Shown here piece by piece: positions 26,254-35,197 of a DNA stretch of 64,000 bases. The translations under genes were made by a program, and so were the position numbers. How positions within the stretch are numbered: the stretch's first letter is position 1; each line of letters begins with the position of its first letter. A model generated the notes under the pieces. It saw nothing but the letters and a program-made list of their open reading frames with translations. It searched no databases and had not been told where the DNA came from. This stretch comes from Kosakonia sp. H02. Lineage in GTDB: Bacteria; Pseudomonadota; Gammaproteobacteria; Enterobacterales; Enterobacteriaceae. The stretch is from the NCBI GenBank assembly GCA_030704225.1, contig CP131915.1:124001-188000 (forward strand). The letters are read 5' to 3'.

Positions 26254-26592
26254 ATGAATAAGAATATTGCAGGAATTCTGGGCGCTGCGGCAGTGATGAC
26301 AATGCTGGCAGGTTGTACTGCTTACGATCGCGCCAAAGATCAAGTTAGCCAACCGGTTGTAAAAGACGTGAAAAAAGGGATGAGCCGCGAACAGGTTACG
26401 CAGATCGCAGGCCGTCCTTCTTCTGAAGTCACCATGATCCACGCACGTGGTACTTGCCAGACTTATATTCTGGGTCAACGTAACGGTAAAACCGAAACCT
26501 ATTTCGTGGCGCTGGATGAGACCGGTCACGTGATGAACTCCGGCTACCAGACTTGTGCCGAATACGACACCGACCCGCAAGCTAAGCAGTAA
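26254..26592 (+). CDS. osmE: Osmotically inducible lipoprotein OsmE
   Basis: Outer-membrane lipoprotein of 112 residues with a SmpA/OmlA (BamE-like) fold, induced by osmotic stress and stationary phase in E. coli. The lipobox LAGC places the lipidated cysteine at C21, and the following residue is Thr, consistent with outer-membrane sorting. The core KKGMSREQVTQIAGRPSSEV is typical of the fold. AGAGG-like sequence precedes the ATG. The molecular role is not established. A shared terminator separates it from katE. Confidence 0.96.
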   Translation: MNKNIAGILGAAAVMTMLAGCTAYDRAKDQVSQPVVKDVKKGMSREQVTQIAGRPSSEVTMIHARGTCQTYILGQRNGKTETYFVALDETGHVMNSGYQTCAEYDTDPQAKQ

Positions 26593-26619
26593 TTTTCTTT
26601 TTTTAAGCCTGAGCAGACA

Positions 26620-26646
26620 AAAACCGGCCAAAAGGCCGGTTTTTTA
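26620..26646. terminator. Bidirectional terminator between osmE and katE
   Basis: Arms AACCGGCC (26622-26629) and GGCCGGTT (26634-26641) close on an AAAA loop. T-runs follow on both strands, so it can end both convergent transcripts. Confidence 0.85.
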
Positions 26647-26661
26647 TTGCCTGGCGCTCAA

Positions 26662-28920
26662 TCAGGCCGGTACGTTATCGATTTTGCTGATCCGTGACCA
26701 GACGCGGTGAGCGGCAAGCTGATCGATAAAATTATCCACCAGCGCGCTCGACGCGGTATCGCCTTCAATAATGCCTTCTTCACCTTGTGCATCCACATGC
26801 AGCACGTTTTTAAACTGCCGCGCATCGCCCGCCAGCGCGATAGTTTTCAGATGCTTATAGGCTTCCAGCAAGTAATACTTCGCATCGCCATTTTGCAGCA
26901 GTGTGCTGACATCCCCGCCAGGAACGAAAACGCCATCGACGGTCAATGACGGCGAACCCGCAAACGTTGCGGCAACCGGCAATCTGGAGCCATCATCGGC
27001 GATCACTTCGCCCATGCGCGAGTAAAGCAGTTTGGCATGCACGCCTTTGGCTTTTAACCCTTGCAGCAGCGTTAGCACATCCTGCGCGCGGACATTATCA
27101 TGCAGCAGCACGGCCACGACACGGCCTTTCACTTCACCATCGGGGATCGCATACAGGCTGAGAGAGGGATCTTTCTCCACGCCGTTGACGTTAGCTGGCG
27201 GCGTAATATTGAGCTGATCTTCGCTCAGGGTGATACCGAGATTGTCCGCCACTGCCTGCGCCAGGTTGACATCAATATGCGCCAGTTGATCGACCACGCG
27301 CTCGCGAATATAGGGCCGGGCGACTTTACTCAGCTCGAAACTAAACGCATCGATAATATGGCGTTGCTCAAACGGCGTCTGGCTCAGCCAGAAGAGGCGC
27401 GGATGCGCATAATACTCGCCAAAAGAGGGGCTGCGCTCGCGCACTTTGTGGCCCTCTACGCGCTCCTGATAAGTTTCAAACCCGCCGCGTTTCGGGCCGG
27501 GAGGCGTTTCGCGTGGCCAGTTATCATTGATGGAGTTTGGCTCGTAGTTCGCCGGATTGGTGTCGATATCCATCCGGTGCATGCCGTCACGCTGGAAATT
27601 GTGATACGGGCAGGTCGGGCGGTTTATCGGGATTTCATGGAAGTTAGGCCCGCCGAGACGGCTGATTTGCGTATCGGTGTAGGAGAACAGTCGCCCCTGC
27701 AAGAGCGGATCGTTGGTGAAATCCAGCCCCGGAACGATATGGCCTGGGTGAAACGCCGCCTGTTCATTTTCGGCAAAGAAGTTATCCGGGTTGCGGTTAA
27801 GCACCATTTTGCCCACGCGCTGCACCGGGACCAGTGCTTCGGGGATCAGTTTGGTGGGATCAAGCAGGTCAAAATCAAATTTGAACTCATCCTCTTCCGG
27901 GATCAGTTGCAGGCCCAGTTCATATTCCGGGTAATCACCGGCTTCAATGGCTTCCCATAAGTCACGGCGGTGGAAATCCGGATCGCGCCCGGTCAGTTTC
28001 TGCGATTCATCCCACACCAGCGACGCTTTGCCCGCCAGCGGTTTCCAGTGGAAACGCACAAACGTCGCTTTGCCTTCGGCATTAATCAGCCGGAAGGTGT
28101 GAATACCAAACCCTTCCATGGTGCGATAGCTGCGTGGAATACCGCGATCGGACATTGCCCACGTTACGTTGTGCAGGGTTTCAGGTTGCAGAGAAACATA
28201 ATCCCAGAAGGTGTCGTGCGCGCTCTGGCCTTGAGGAATGGCCCAGTGCGGCTCGGGTTTCACCGCGTGGACAAAATCCGGGAATTTATGCGCATCCTGA
28301 ATGAAAAAGACCGGAGTGTTGTTACCGACAAGATCAAAAATGCCCTCTTCGGTATAGAACTTGGTGGCGAAACCGCGAATATCGCGCACGGTATCCGCCG
28401 AGCCTGCGCCACCCTGGACGGTGGAGAAGCGCACGAAAACCGGGGTGATTTTATCCGGATCGGAGAGGAAATCGGCTTTGGTTATCTCTTTCAGGCTGCG
28501 GTAGGGCTGGAAATAGCCATGCGCTGCCGAACCACGCGCATGGACGATACGTTCCGGAATGCGCTCATGGTCGAAGTGCGTGATCTTTTCCCGCAGGATA
28601 AAATCTTCCAGCAGCGTCGGACCGCGCGTACCCGCCCGCAGGGAGTTTTGATCATCACTGATACGCACACCCTGGTTCGTGGTCAGCGGGAAGTTTTCGC
28701 TGCCTTTTCGGAAAGTATCAAGGGCGTTCAGCTTTTCATTCGCGGTATCCGGCGCTTTCAGGCTCCCCGGTGCCGTTGGCTGCTCGCCGGGCGCGGTCGG
28801 TTCGGGGGAAGGGCGGTGAGAGTTATCTTCAGGGGCCAGGGAATCCAGCCCTGGACGTGATTCACTGGCATCGTGAACCGGGGAACGTGGATTATGAGTA
28901 TCTTTCTCGTTGTGCGACAT
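26662..28920 (-). CDS. katE: Catalase HPII (monofunctional, large subunit)
   Basis: Stationary-phase haem d catalase that disproportionates hydrogen peroxide. The 752 residues (E. coli 753) include the long N-terminal arm and the C-terminal flavodoxin-like domain of clade 2 catalases. The active-site residues are shifted by one from E. coli: H127 (RIVHARGSAAHG), N200 (DLVGNNTPVFF) and haem-ligating Y414 (RLFSYTDTQ); H391, which bonds to that Tyr in HPII, is also kept. AGGAGA precedes the ATG. A CTATAGT element near 28980 on the minus strand could be the sigma-S -10. Confidence 0.97.
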   Translation of the reverse strand: MSHNEKDTHNPRSPVHDASESRPGLDSLAPEDNSHRPSPEPTAPGEQPTAPGSLKAPDTANEKLNALDTFRKGSENFPLTTNQGVRISDDQNSLRAGTRGPTLLEDFILREKITHFDHERIPERIVHARGSAAHGYFQPYRSLKEITKADFLSDPDKITPVFVRFSTVQGGAGSADTVRDIRGFATKFYTEEGIFDLVGNNTPVFFIQDAHKFPDFVHAVKPEPHWAIPQGQSAHDTFWDYVSLQPETLHNVTWAMSDRGIPRSYRTMEGFGIHTFRLINAEGKATFVRFHWKPLAGKASLVWDESQKLTGRDPDFHRRDLWEAIEAGDYPEYELGLQLIPEEDEFKFDFDLLDPTKLIPEALVPVQRVGKMVLNRNPDNFFAENEQAAFHPGHIVPGLDFTNDPLLQGRLFSYTDTQISRLGGPNFHEIPINRPTCPYHNFQRDGMHRMDIDTNPANYEPNSINDNWPRETPPGPKRGGFETYQERVEGHKVRERSPSFGEYYAHPRLFWLSQTPFEQRHIIDAFSFELSKVARPYIRERVVDQLAHIDVNLAQAVADNLGITLSEDQLNITPPANVNGVEKDPSLSLYAIPDGEVKGRVVAVLLHDNVRAQDVLTLLQGLKAKGVHAKLLYSRMGEVIADDGSRLPVAATFAGSPSLTVDGVFVPGGDVSTLLQNGDAKYYLLEAYKHLKTIALAGDARQFKNVLHVDAQGEEGIIEGDTASSALVDNFIDQLAAHRVWSRISKIDNVPA

Positions 28921-29134
28921 TGAACTCGTCTCCTGTTTTCATTACTAAAAATGAGGTTGTTACATTAACCCTCCTAACTATAGAACAATGTCCCGGCCTC
29001 GCCCGTGCGCGCAGGGGGAAGAAAAATCGCCAGGGAATAAGAGAAAGTCACGCCGGGCGCGACGCGCAGGGCAACAATCGGCTATGATAGGTCTTTCCTG
29101 TTTCTGGAATTTGCCTTTAGTGAATGCATCGCTT

Positions 29135-29377
29135 ATGAAACCTTTGCGTCAACAAAACCGTGTCGTTGTTAGCTATGTCCCGCGTGTCGAACCGGCACCG
29201 CCCGATCATGCCGCGAAAGTGGACGGCTTTCGTGATGTCTGGTTGTTACGTGGAAAATATGTGGCGTTTGTGTTGATGGGCGAACATTTTCGCCGCTCGC
29301 CCGCGTTCGGCGTGCCGGAAGCGGCTCAGCGCTGGGCCACGCAGATTCGCCAGGAAGGCGAAATAGACGAAGAATAA
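29135..29377 (+). CDS. cedA: Cell division activator CedA
   Basis: Small DNA-binding protein known in E. coli for restoring division in over-replicating dnaAcos mutants; it also associates with RNA polymerase. The ATG at 29135 gives 80 residues, the E. coli length, beginning MKPLRQQNRVVVSYVPR. Longer in-frame starts reach back towards katE without homology. The conserved block FRDVWLLRGKYVAFVLMGE and RRSPAF..PEAAQRWATQIRQEGE are intact. It is divergent from katE and convergent with tcyP. Confidence 0.93.
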   Translation: MKPLRQQNRVVVSYVPRVEPAPPDHAAKVDGFRDVWLLRGKYVAFVLMGEHFRRSPAFGVPEAAQRWATQIRQEGEIDEE

Positions 29378-29403
29378 AAAAACGCCTGCATTGCAGGCGT
29401 TTC
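29376..29403 (-). terminator. Terminator of tcyP (shared with cedA)
   Basis: A strong AACGCCTGCA/TGCAGGCGTT stem is followed on the minus strand by seven T residues. It ends tcyP and, with a weaker T tract, may also stop cedA. Confidence 0.85.
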
Positions 29404-29420
29404 GCATTTCAAAGACGTAC

Positions 29421-30812
29421 TTAGCGGTGGGCCAGTTCGGCGTTCTCTTCGCTGTCCATCACGGCTTTATCGGTCTGCTTCAGCCACTGGCTGGTCAGCG
29501 TCCCGGCGGTCATTGAGCCGCTCACGTTAAGTGCGGTACGACCCATATCGATCAGCGGTTCAACGGAGATCAGCAACGCGACCAGGGTGACCGGCAGACC
29601 CAGCGCAGGCAGCACGATCAGCGCGGCGAATGTGGCACCGCCGCCCACACCGGCAACGCCCGCAGAACTCACGGTGACAATACCCACCAGTGTTGCAATC
29701 CACATCGGATCCAGCGGGTTTATGCCAACGGTTGGCGCAACCATCACCGCCAGCATCGCCGGGTAAAGCCCTGCACAGCCGTTTTGCCCGATAGTCGCCC
29801 CGAAGGACGCCGAGAAGCTGGCGATCGATTCCGGTACGCCCAGGCGGCGGGTTTGTGCTTCCACATTCAGCGGAATGGACGCCGCGCTGGAGCGGCTGGT
29901 AAAGGCAAAGGTCAGCACTGGCCAGACTTTGCGGAAGAATTTCAGCGGGCTTACGCCGTTCACGCCCAGCAGCAAGCCGTGCACCACGAACATAATGCCG
30001 AGGCCGAGGTAAGAGGCGATAACGAAGCTACCCAGTTTGATGATGTCCTGGATGTTCGAACCCGCAACCACTTTGGTCATCAACGCCAGTACGCCATACG
30101 GCGTCAGTTGCATGACCAGACGTACCAGCTTCATCACCCAGCTTTGCAAAGTGTCGATTGCCGTTAATACACGCTGGCCTTTCGCCGCGTCGTCCTTCAG
30201 CAGCTTGAGCGCCGCGACACCGAGGAAAGCAGCAAAGATAACAATGCTGATAATTGACGTCGGGTTCGCGCCGGTGAGATCGGCAAACGGGTTTTTCGGT
30301 ACAAACGACAACAGCAGTTGCGGTACGGTTAAGCCGGCGACTTTACCGACATAATTGCTCTGAATGGCATTAAGACGCGCGGTTTCTGCCGTGCCCTGCA
30401 CCAGACCTTCGGCGCTCAGGCCAAACAGATTGGTGACAAGCACCCCGACCAGCGCGGCAATCAGCGTGGTGAAAAGTAACGTCCCGATGGTTAAGAAACT
30501 GATTTTACCCAGTTGCGAAGCGTTATGCAGACGCGCAACGGCACTCAGAATGGAGGCGAAAACCAGCGGCATGACGATCATTTGCAGCAACTGCACATAG
30601 CCGTTACCGACCACGTTGAACCACTGAATAGATTCTTTCAGTACCGGATTATCGGCACCGTAAATAGCCTGAAGCGCAAGGCCAAATACGACGCCCAGAC
30701 CTAAACCGACCAGTACTTTTTTTGCCAGACTCCACTGCTTGTGGCGCGCCTGCGCCAGCAAAAACAGCAGTGCCACGAACACGACAACGTTCGCGATTAG
30801 TGGAAAATTCAT
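29421..30812 (-). CDS. tcyP: Cystine/sulfocysteine:cation symporter TcyP (YdjN)
   Basis: Inner-membrane DAACS-family secondary transporter that imports L-cystine. The start MNFPLIANVVVFVALLFLL at 30812 gives 463 residues as in E. coli; an upstream in-frame Met would add a charged 19-residue leader and was rejected. Eight membrane helices plus two re-entrant loops are expected; the signature serine-rich hairpin FAFTSRSSAASIPLN and the SASFGATIGQNGCAG segment of the second hairpin are both seen. The gene stands alone downstream of ydjM. Confidence 0.96.
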   Translation of the reverse strand: MNFPLIANVVVFVALLFLLAQARHKQWSLAKKVLVGLGLGVVFGLALQAIYGADNPVLKESIQWFNVVGNGYVQLLQMIVMPLVFASILSAVARLHNASQLGKISFLTIGTLLFTTLIAALVGVLVTNLFGLSAEGLVQGTAETARLNAIQSNYVGKVAGLTVPQLLLSFVPKNPFADLTGANPTSIISIVIFAAFLGVAALKLLKDDAAKGQRVLTAIDTLQSWVMKLVRLVMQLTPYGVLALMTKVVAGSNIQDIIKLGSFVIASYLGLGIMFVVHGLLLGVNGVSPLKFFRKVWPVLTFAFTSRSSAASIPLNVEAQTRRLGVPESIASFSASFGATIGQNGCAGLYPAMLAVMVAPTVGINPLDPMWIATLVGIVTVSSAGVAGVGGGATFAALIVLPALGLPVTLVALLISVEPLIDMGRTALNVSGSMTAGTLTSQWLKQTDKAVMDSEENAELAHR

Positions 30813-30942
30813 CCCCGTTCTCCTGATATCATTATGCGCTCGACCTGCCCGGTCGATCCTGGGGCGCAAGGTTAGCAGAAGTGCCGGAGGGGCTTTATAT
30901 CCAAATGGAATGGGTTATTCCGATTTGGGAAAATCAGGCGAA

Positions 30943-31533
30943 TTAACGTTCAGATTGATGATGAATAAAGCGATCGAACTGATTTTGTAGCGTATTTATC
31001 ATTTCAGATGACCAGCGGACTGCACCATTTTCGGGCAACGTTTGCGGCATCCACACGGCATAGGTAAAAAGCGCCATGCATAATACGCGCTCCAGTTGAT
31101 TACCTTTTTGCGGGACCAGCAGCGGCAGACGAAACCGCCAGCGACAGGGCCAGAGCAACGGTACACCGGCAGGGGTGAGCATATCGGCGACAATATGGCT
31201 CAGGTATCCCACCACCATGCCTTGCAGAGCATCAGCGGGGATAATCCAGCTTGCCGGGACTTTTAAATAGAACAGCGTGAGCGCCAGAAACACCGCCATC
31301 AGGCTATGAGTGAACCCGCGATGGCCGAACGCGCGCGCCACGGGTTTTGATATCCACTTGAGGCGTTGCCCGAGAAAGGATTTCGGGTGATCGATATCCG
31401 GCAGCAGACAGGTGAGAATGGCGGAAGGCACGATATGCCACCAGTCGCCCTGAGCCAGGACGGGCGTCAATTCTGCATTCTTGGTAAACACCGCGCAGGC
31501 AATGGAGAAAAGCAGGTGTCCTTCCGCCGTCAT
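30943..31533 (-). CDS. ydjM: SOS-regulated inner-membrane protein YdjM
   Basis: YdjM/LexA-binding, inner-membrane metal-dependent hydrolase family (DUF457) protein of 196 residues. The start MTAEGHLLFSIACAVF at 31533 matches E. coli. Conserved acidic and histidine clusters LLPDIDHPKS, FGHRGFTHSL and YLSHIVADMLTPAGVPLLWP lie in or beside membrane segments and could bind metal. Function is unknown. A LexA box 16 bases upstream supports SOS control, as in E. coli. Confidence 0.94.
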   Translation of the reverse strand: MTAEGHLLFSIACAVFTKNAELTPVLAQGDWWHIVPSAILTCLLPDIDHPKSFLGQRLKWISKPVARAFGHRGFTHSLMAVFLALTLFYLKVPASWIIPADALQGMVVGYLSHIVADMLTPAGVPLLWPCRWRFRLPLLVPQKGNQLERVLCMALFTYAVWMPQTLPENGAVRWSSEMINTLQNQFDRFIHHQSER

Positions 31534-31545
31534 GATCAAACTCGC

Positions 31546-31569
31546 TAAACTGTCGATGCATACAGTATA
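31546..31569 (-). promoter_or_regulatory. LexA box of ydjM
   Basis: CTGT-CGATGCAT-ACAG (31550-31565) matches the LexA consensus. A second ACAG preceded by a poor left half lies at 31580-31583 and may be a degenerate second box. Confidence 0.85.
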
Positions 31570-31630
31570 GGATGTTTGTACAGTAGGCGGAAGAGGTGAC
31601 GGTGTAACTCTTTGTCACAATCTTGTCAAA

Positions 31631-32392
31631 TTAACGCGCCAGCCAGCCGCCATCCACCGCAACTGTGTAACCGTTGATATAGTCCGACGCTTTCGAGGCC
31701 AGAAAAACGACCGCGCCTTGTAAATCTGCGGGGTCGCCCCAGCGCCCGGCAGGAATGCGATCGAGGATTTCCTGGCTGCGCTCTGCGTCTTCGCGCAATT
31801 GCTGGGTGTTGTTGGTTGCCATATAACCCGGCGCAATGGCATTGACGTTAATATTGTGCGCCGCCCATTCATTGGCCAGCAGGCGGGTTAGCCCCATCAC
31901 GCCGCTTTTTGAGGCGGTGTACGATGGCACACGGATGCCGCCCTGATACGAGAGCATAGAGGCAATATTGATGATTTTGCCGCCGCGGCCCTGCGCGATG
32001 AATTGCCTGGCAACGGCCTGCGAGAGAAAGAAGAGAGATTTCAGGTTCAGATCCATCACGTCGTCCCAGTCTTTCTCGCTAAAGTCCAGCGCATCGCAGC
32101 GGCGAATGGTGCCTGCGTTGTTAACCAGAATATCGATGTGACCCATCTTTTCGACCGCCTCGCTGACAATATCCGCAAGCCCTTGCTGGTGGCGTAGATC
32201 GGCCTGAATGGCGTGAAAGCGGCGACCGAGCGCCTCAACGCGTTGGGCGGTTTCGTGCGGAATTTTACGGTTAACACCGACAATATCGCAGCCTGCTTCC
32301 GCCAGCCCTATCGTCATTCCCTGGCCGAGGCCGGTATCGCATCCGGTTACTATGGCCACTTTGCCCGTAAGCTTAAAAGCATCCAGTATCAT
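31631..32392 (-). CDS. kduD: 2-dehydro-3-deoxy-D-gluconate 5-dehydrogenase (KduD type)
   Basis: Classical short-chain dehydrogenase of 253 residues, the KduD length. It has the cofactor loop TGCDTGLG (16-23), NNAG (91-94), and catalytic S145, Y158 and K162 (IASMLS, PSYTASKSG). Long blocks such as SGVMGLTRLLANEWAAHN and NVNAIAPGYMATNNTQQLR are nearly identical to E. coli KduD, so oxidation of 2,5-diketo-3-deoxygluconate in uronate or pectin breakdown is likely. It has no kduI partner here and interrupts ydjM-hxpB, so it may be a second, transferred copy. Confidence 0.85.
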   Translation of the reverse strand: MILDAFKLTGKVAIVTGCDTGLGQGMTIGLAEAGCDIVGVNRKIPHETAQRVEALGRRFHAIQADLRHQQGLADIVSEAVEKMGHIDILVNNAGTIRRCDALDFSEKDWDDVMDLNLKSLFFLSQAVARQFIAQGRGGKIINIASMLSYQGGIRVPSYTASKSGVMGLTRLLANEWAAHNINVNAIAPGYMATNNTQQLREDAERSQEILDRIPAGRWGDPADLQGAVVFLASKASDYINGYTVAVDGGWLAR

Positions 32393-32540
32393 ATTTACTC
32401 CGGCGTAATGAAGTGTTGTCGTGACGGGGCGTCAGCGCCTGAGGATCAGAATAGAAGGCGGGCGATAAAAACACAAATAAATGAAATGATGTTTCAATTA
32501 GTTATGGGGCAGGAGCAGCAGAACGCTGCTCCGTCGTGTG

Positions 32541-33209
32541 TTAGCCCCGCAGATGGGCGAGCGTAAGCTGTTGTAAGCTGTCGAGTTTGACATTCGCCAG
32601 TACATAACGCGGATCGGCGCGATGCTCTTCATCGGGGACGACAATCGAGCGCATGCGCGCGGCTTTACTGGCAATCATGCCATTGACAGAATCTTCCAGC
32701 GCCACGCAGGTTAACGGATCGACACCCAGCTTCGCCGCGCAATCAAGATACACCTGCGGATGCGGCTTGCTGTACGGCAATTTCTCTGCCGAAGCCAGTG
32801 CATCGAAACTGTCGCGCAGTTCGAACATCGTCAACACTTTTTCCAGCATGTGTAGCGGCGACGCCGACGCCAGGCCAACCAGCAAGCCATTCGCTTTACA
32901 CAACGCAATGGCCTCACGCACGCCGGGCAATAACGGGCGCTCTGCTTCAACCAACGAGATGGCACGCTCAATAATACGGTCGGTCACTTCCTGGCGAGAC
33001 GGGCCATTCCACGGTTGCTGCGCGTACCACAGCTCAACAACCATATCGATGCGCAAGCCGAGCGTGTCGGGCAGTTCGTTGCGCCGGGTGATGTCTACCC
33101 CGAGACTTGACACTACCTCCAGCTCGGCGCGATCCCAAAGCGGTTCTGAATCGATAAGCAAGCCATCCATATCAAAAATTGCAGCAAGAATTTGGCGCTG
33201 GGCAGACAT
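32541..33209 (-). CDS. hxpB: Hexitol phosphatase B (HAD superfamily, YniC)
   Basis: Cytoplasmic HAD phosphatase; the E. coli enzyme hydrolyses 2-deoxyglucose-6-phosphate and sugar-alcohol phosphates. The 222 residues carry motif I as D13-M-D15 (FDMDGLLIDSEP), motif II SASP near 114-117, motif III lysine in PYSKPHPQVY and motif IV ALEDSVNG. The cap lies between motifs I and II. It is divergent from yniB. The name yniC is the older one. Confidence 0.95.
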   Translation of the reverse strand: MSAQRQILAAIFDMDGLLIDSEPLWDRAELEVVSSLGVDITRRNELPDTLGLRIDMVVELWYAQQPWNGPSRQEVTDRIIERAISLVEAERPLLPGVREAIALCKANGLLVGLASASPLHMLEKVLTMFELRDSFDALASAEKLPYSKPHPQVYLDCAAKLGVDPLTCVALEDSVNGMIASKAARMRSIVVPDEEHRADPRYVLANVKLDSLQQLTLAHLRG

Positions 33210-33355
33210 AGTACCTCTCTGGTTGACGGAATTTTGCAGGGTGAAAATGCAGATTATGGCAAAGCGTCTATCATAGCGCCTTTAAAAATCAGGCGAAAAT
33301 GATTATCAGCAGGTAGACTAAGGCACAAACAGTGCGTCACCAAAAAGGGGAATCC

Positions 33356-33892
33356 ATGACGTATCAACAAGCTGGACGCATCGCCGTGCTGAAACGCGTT
33401 CTCGGTTGGGGGATTTTTATTCCGGCTGTCATTTCGACCATTATTTCTGTGCTCAAGTTTATGTACGATCACAGCGATAAACAGCCCGGTATCAATGCCG
33501 TGATGCTTGATTTCGCCCATGTGATGATTGAAATGATGCGTTTTAATACGCCTTTTCTGAATCTTTTCTGGTACAACTCGCCGACCCCTAATTTCCACCA
33601 GAGCCTGAACATCCTGTTCTGGATTATCTTCGCGCTGATCTTTGTTGGGCTGGCATTGCAGGCTTCCGGCGCGCGCATGAGCCGCCAGGCGCGCTTTCTG
33701 CGTGAAGGTGTAGAAAATCAGATGATCCTCGAAAAAGCCAAAGGCGATGAAGGGTTAACCCGCGAGCAGATCGAAGCGCGTATTGTCGTGCCGCATCACA
33801 CCATTTTCCTGCAAATCTTCCCGCTCTATGTTCTGCCGGTGATTGTCATCGTGGCGGGATACTTCTTTTTTAAGCTGCTTGGTTTTTTGTGA
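33356..33892 (+). CDS. yniB: Inner-membrane protein YniB
   Basis: Conserved 178-residue membrane protein of unknown function. The ATG at 33356 (MTYQQAGRIAVLKRVLGW) follows AAGGGGA. Three hydrophobic segments are visible: about 19-40, 84-104 and 156-177. Between the second and third lies a conserved charged stretch, GARMSRQARFLREGVENQ and LTREQIEARIVVPHHT. The gene is conserved in the same place in E. coli. Confidence 0.93.
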   Translation: MTYQQAGRIAVLKRVLGWGIFIPAVISTIISVLKFMYDHSDKQPGINAVMLDFAHVMIEMMRFNTPFLNLFWYNSPTPNFHQSLNILFWIIFALIFVGLALQASGARMSRQARFLREGVENQMILEKAKGDEGLTREQIEARIVVPHHTIFLQIFPLYVLPVIVIVAGYFFFKLLGFL

Positions 33893-33898
33893 GGAAGA

Positions 33899-33935
33899 AA
33901 TTGCCCGATGGCGCGTTGCTTATCGGGCCTGCGTA
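33899..33935. repeat. REP-like unit between yniB and yniA
   Basis: TTGCCCGATGGCG and its partner TATCGGGC form a single REP-type palindrome in the gap between the convergent stops. Confidence 0.6.
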
Positions 33936-33940
33936 CTTGC

Positions 33941-34801
33941 TTATGCGGCCAACACCCGATCCAGCGCTTTTTGCGCATTCAACAAATGCTCGCCACCAAA
34001 GAGAATGGCCCGGTTGAACAGAGTGTAGAGCTGATAAAGCGGCTGACGCTCCAGAAAATCGGCGGGGAGTGGCGAGATAGATTGGTAGCCATCGTAAATC
34101 TGCGGTGGCTGATCCGGGTGCAGTGGCAGCATCGCCAGGTCGCACTCCCGATCGCCCCAATAACAGGCTGGATCGTAGATGTAAGGCCCGTCCGGCCCCA
34201 GCGCGCAGTTAGCCGACCATAAATCGCCATGTAATAAAGAAGGTTGTGGCTGATGGGCGCTCAGGCGCTGCTGAACGTGCTCGACAATCGCATCGATATT
34301 GCCGAACTCCAGCCCTTTCTCGGCCGCCAGTTCAAGCTGCCAGCCAATACGCTGTTCAGCAAAAAATGTCGACCAACGACGTTGCCAGGCATTGGGCTGC
34401 GGGGTGGTGGAGAGGTCGTTATCGAAATCAAGACCGAACTGCGGCTGGTCGCTCCACTGATGCAGGCGAGCAAGTTGGTGGCCTAACAGGAACGCGCTGT
34501 GTGCGTCCAGCGGACGGGCAGGGAGATATTCCATCACCAGGAAACAGTAGTCCCGATCGCTGCCTACCGCCCAGACTTTTGGCACCCGCACCGTGTTACT
34601 GCGCGCCAGCAGCGCCAGTTGATCGGCTTCGGCGGTAAATATGGGTAACAGGGCGCGTTCATCGCACTTCACGAAGAGATCGTGACCGGCATAGCGTAAA
34701 TACCATGCAGCATGAATTTCACCGCCCGGTAACTCGTCGCGCTGTTCAATTTCGCCATCGCCCAGTTGTTCGCGTAACAGACCACTTATCGCTTGCCACA
34801 T
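33941..34801 (-). CDS. yniA: Fructosamine kinase family protein YniA
   Basis: Aminoglycoside-phosphotransferase-fold kinase of 286 residues, thought to phosphorylate sugar adducts on lysines (protein deglycation). The kinase elements are visible: YAGHDLFVKCDE with the ATP lysine, FLVMEYLPARPLD for the hinge, and LLHGDLWSANCALG for the catalytic loop, followed by YDPACYWGDRECDLAM. It lies downstream of ydiZ on the same strand. The exact bacterial substrate is unproven. Confidence 0.93.
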   Translation of the reverse strand: MWQAISGLLREQLGDGEIEQRDELPGGEIHAAWYLRYAGHDLFVKCDERALLPIFTAEADQLALLARSNTVRVPKVWAVGSDRDYCFLVMEYLPARPLDAHSAFLLGHQLARLHQWSDQPQFGLDFDNDLSTTPQPNAWQRRWSTFFAEQRIGWQLELAAEKGLEFGNIDAIVEHVQQRLSAHQPQPSLLHGDLWSANCALGPDGPYIYDPACYWGDRECDLAMLPLHPDQPPQIYDGYQSISPLPADFLERQPLYQLYTLFNRAILFGGEHLLNAQKALDRVLAA

Positions 34802-34906
34802 GATGTCTCTCCCATGTAATCAGCCAGATCATAAGGTTAGCGCACTAAAGCTGTGAAAATACTCGACTCAACGCACACCAGACACACGGACGGCGCGGGA
34901 TGGCAC

Positions 34907-35197
34907 TTAATGCGCTTCCTGCTGCCAGGCTTCCCAGGTACTGACCGTAATGTCAGTTTTCTGATGGACTGCGCTTTCTGCTAAACCATCCGCCAACGCG
35001 TGCACCTCTTGTTCGCTCAGCGCACTGATAAACCCGAAAGTATTGGTGCCAAGATCGTGTACTTTGCCCTCATCGTCCGTCATGGTGATGAGAAAGCCCG
35101 CGCGTGTAAAGTGGTTATTCAGCTCATTGAGATCGGTCAGGGTCTGATCGTGAAATTTGACCGTGACTACGTAGCGTGTGATGCCATCGCTGCCCAT
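34907..35197 (-). CDS. ydiZ: Small protein YdiZ (DUF2622, GhoS-like)
   Basis: A 96-residue protein similar to E. coli YdiZ. I place it in the DUF2622 family, which includes the GhoS endoribonuclease antitoxin. It opens RYVVTVKFHDQTLTDLNELN, a beta-alpha pattern fitting a ferredoxin-like fold, and keeps FLITMTDDEGKVHDLGTNTFG. No GhoT-like small membrane toxin was found beside it, so a toxin-antitoxin role should not be assumed. It lies between pfkB and yniA on the same strand. Confidence 0.8.
   Translation of the reverse strand: MGSDGITRYVVTVKFHDQTLTDLNELNNHFTRAGFLITMTDDEGKVHDLGTNTFGFISALSEQEVHALADGLAESAVHQKTDITVSTWEAWQQEAH

Noticed and set aside
27100..28860. Two long plus-strand frames opposite katE
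   Set aside because: Both are antisense shadows of the catalase codons with no family motifs; katE itself is complete and conserved.
30813..30942. A yniD-like small membrane gene between tcyP and ydjM, as in E. coli
   Set aside because: The only short frames here (for example 13 codons from an ATG near 30907) do not resemble YniD and have no hydrophobic span.
34907..35197. ydiZ as half of a GhoS-GhoT toxin-antitoxin locus
   Set aside because: No small two-span membrane peptide of the GhoT type could be read on either strand next to it.
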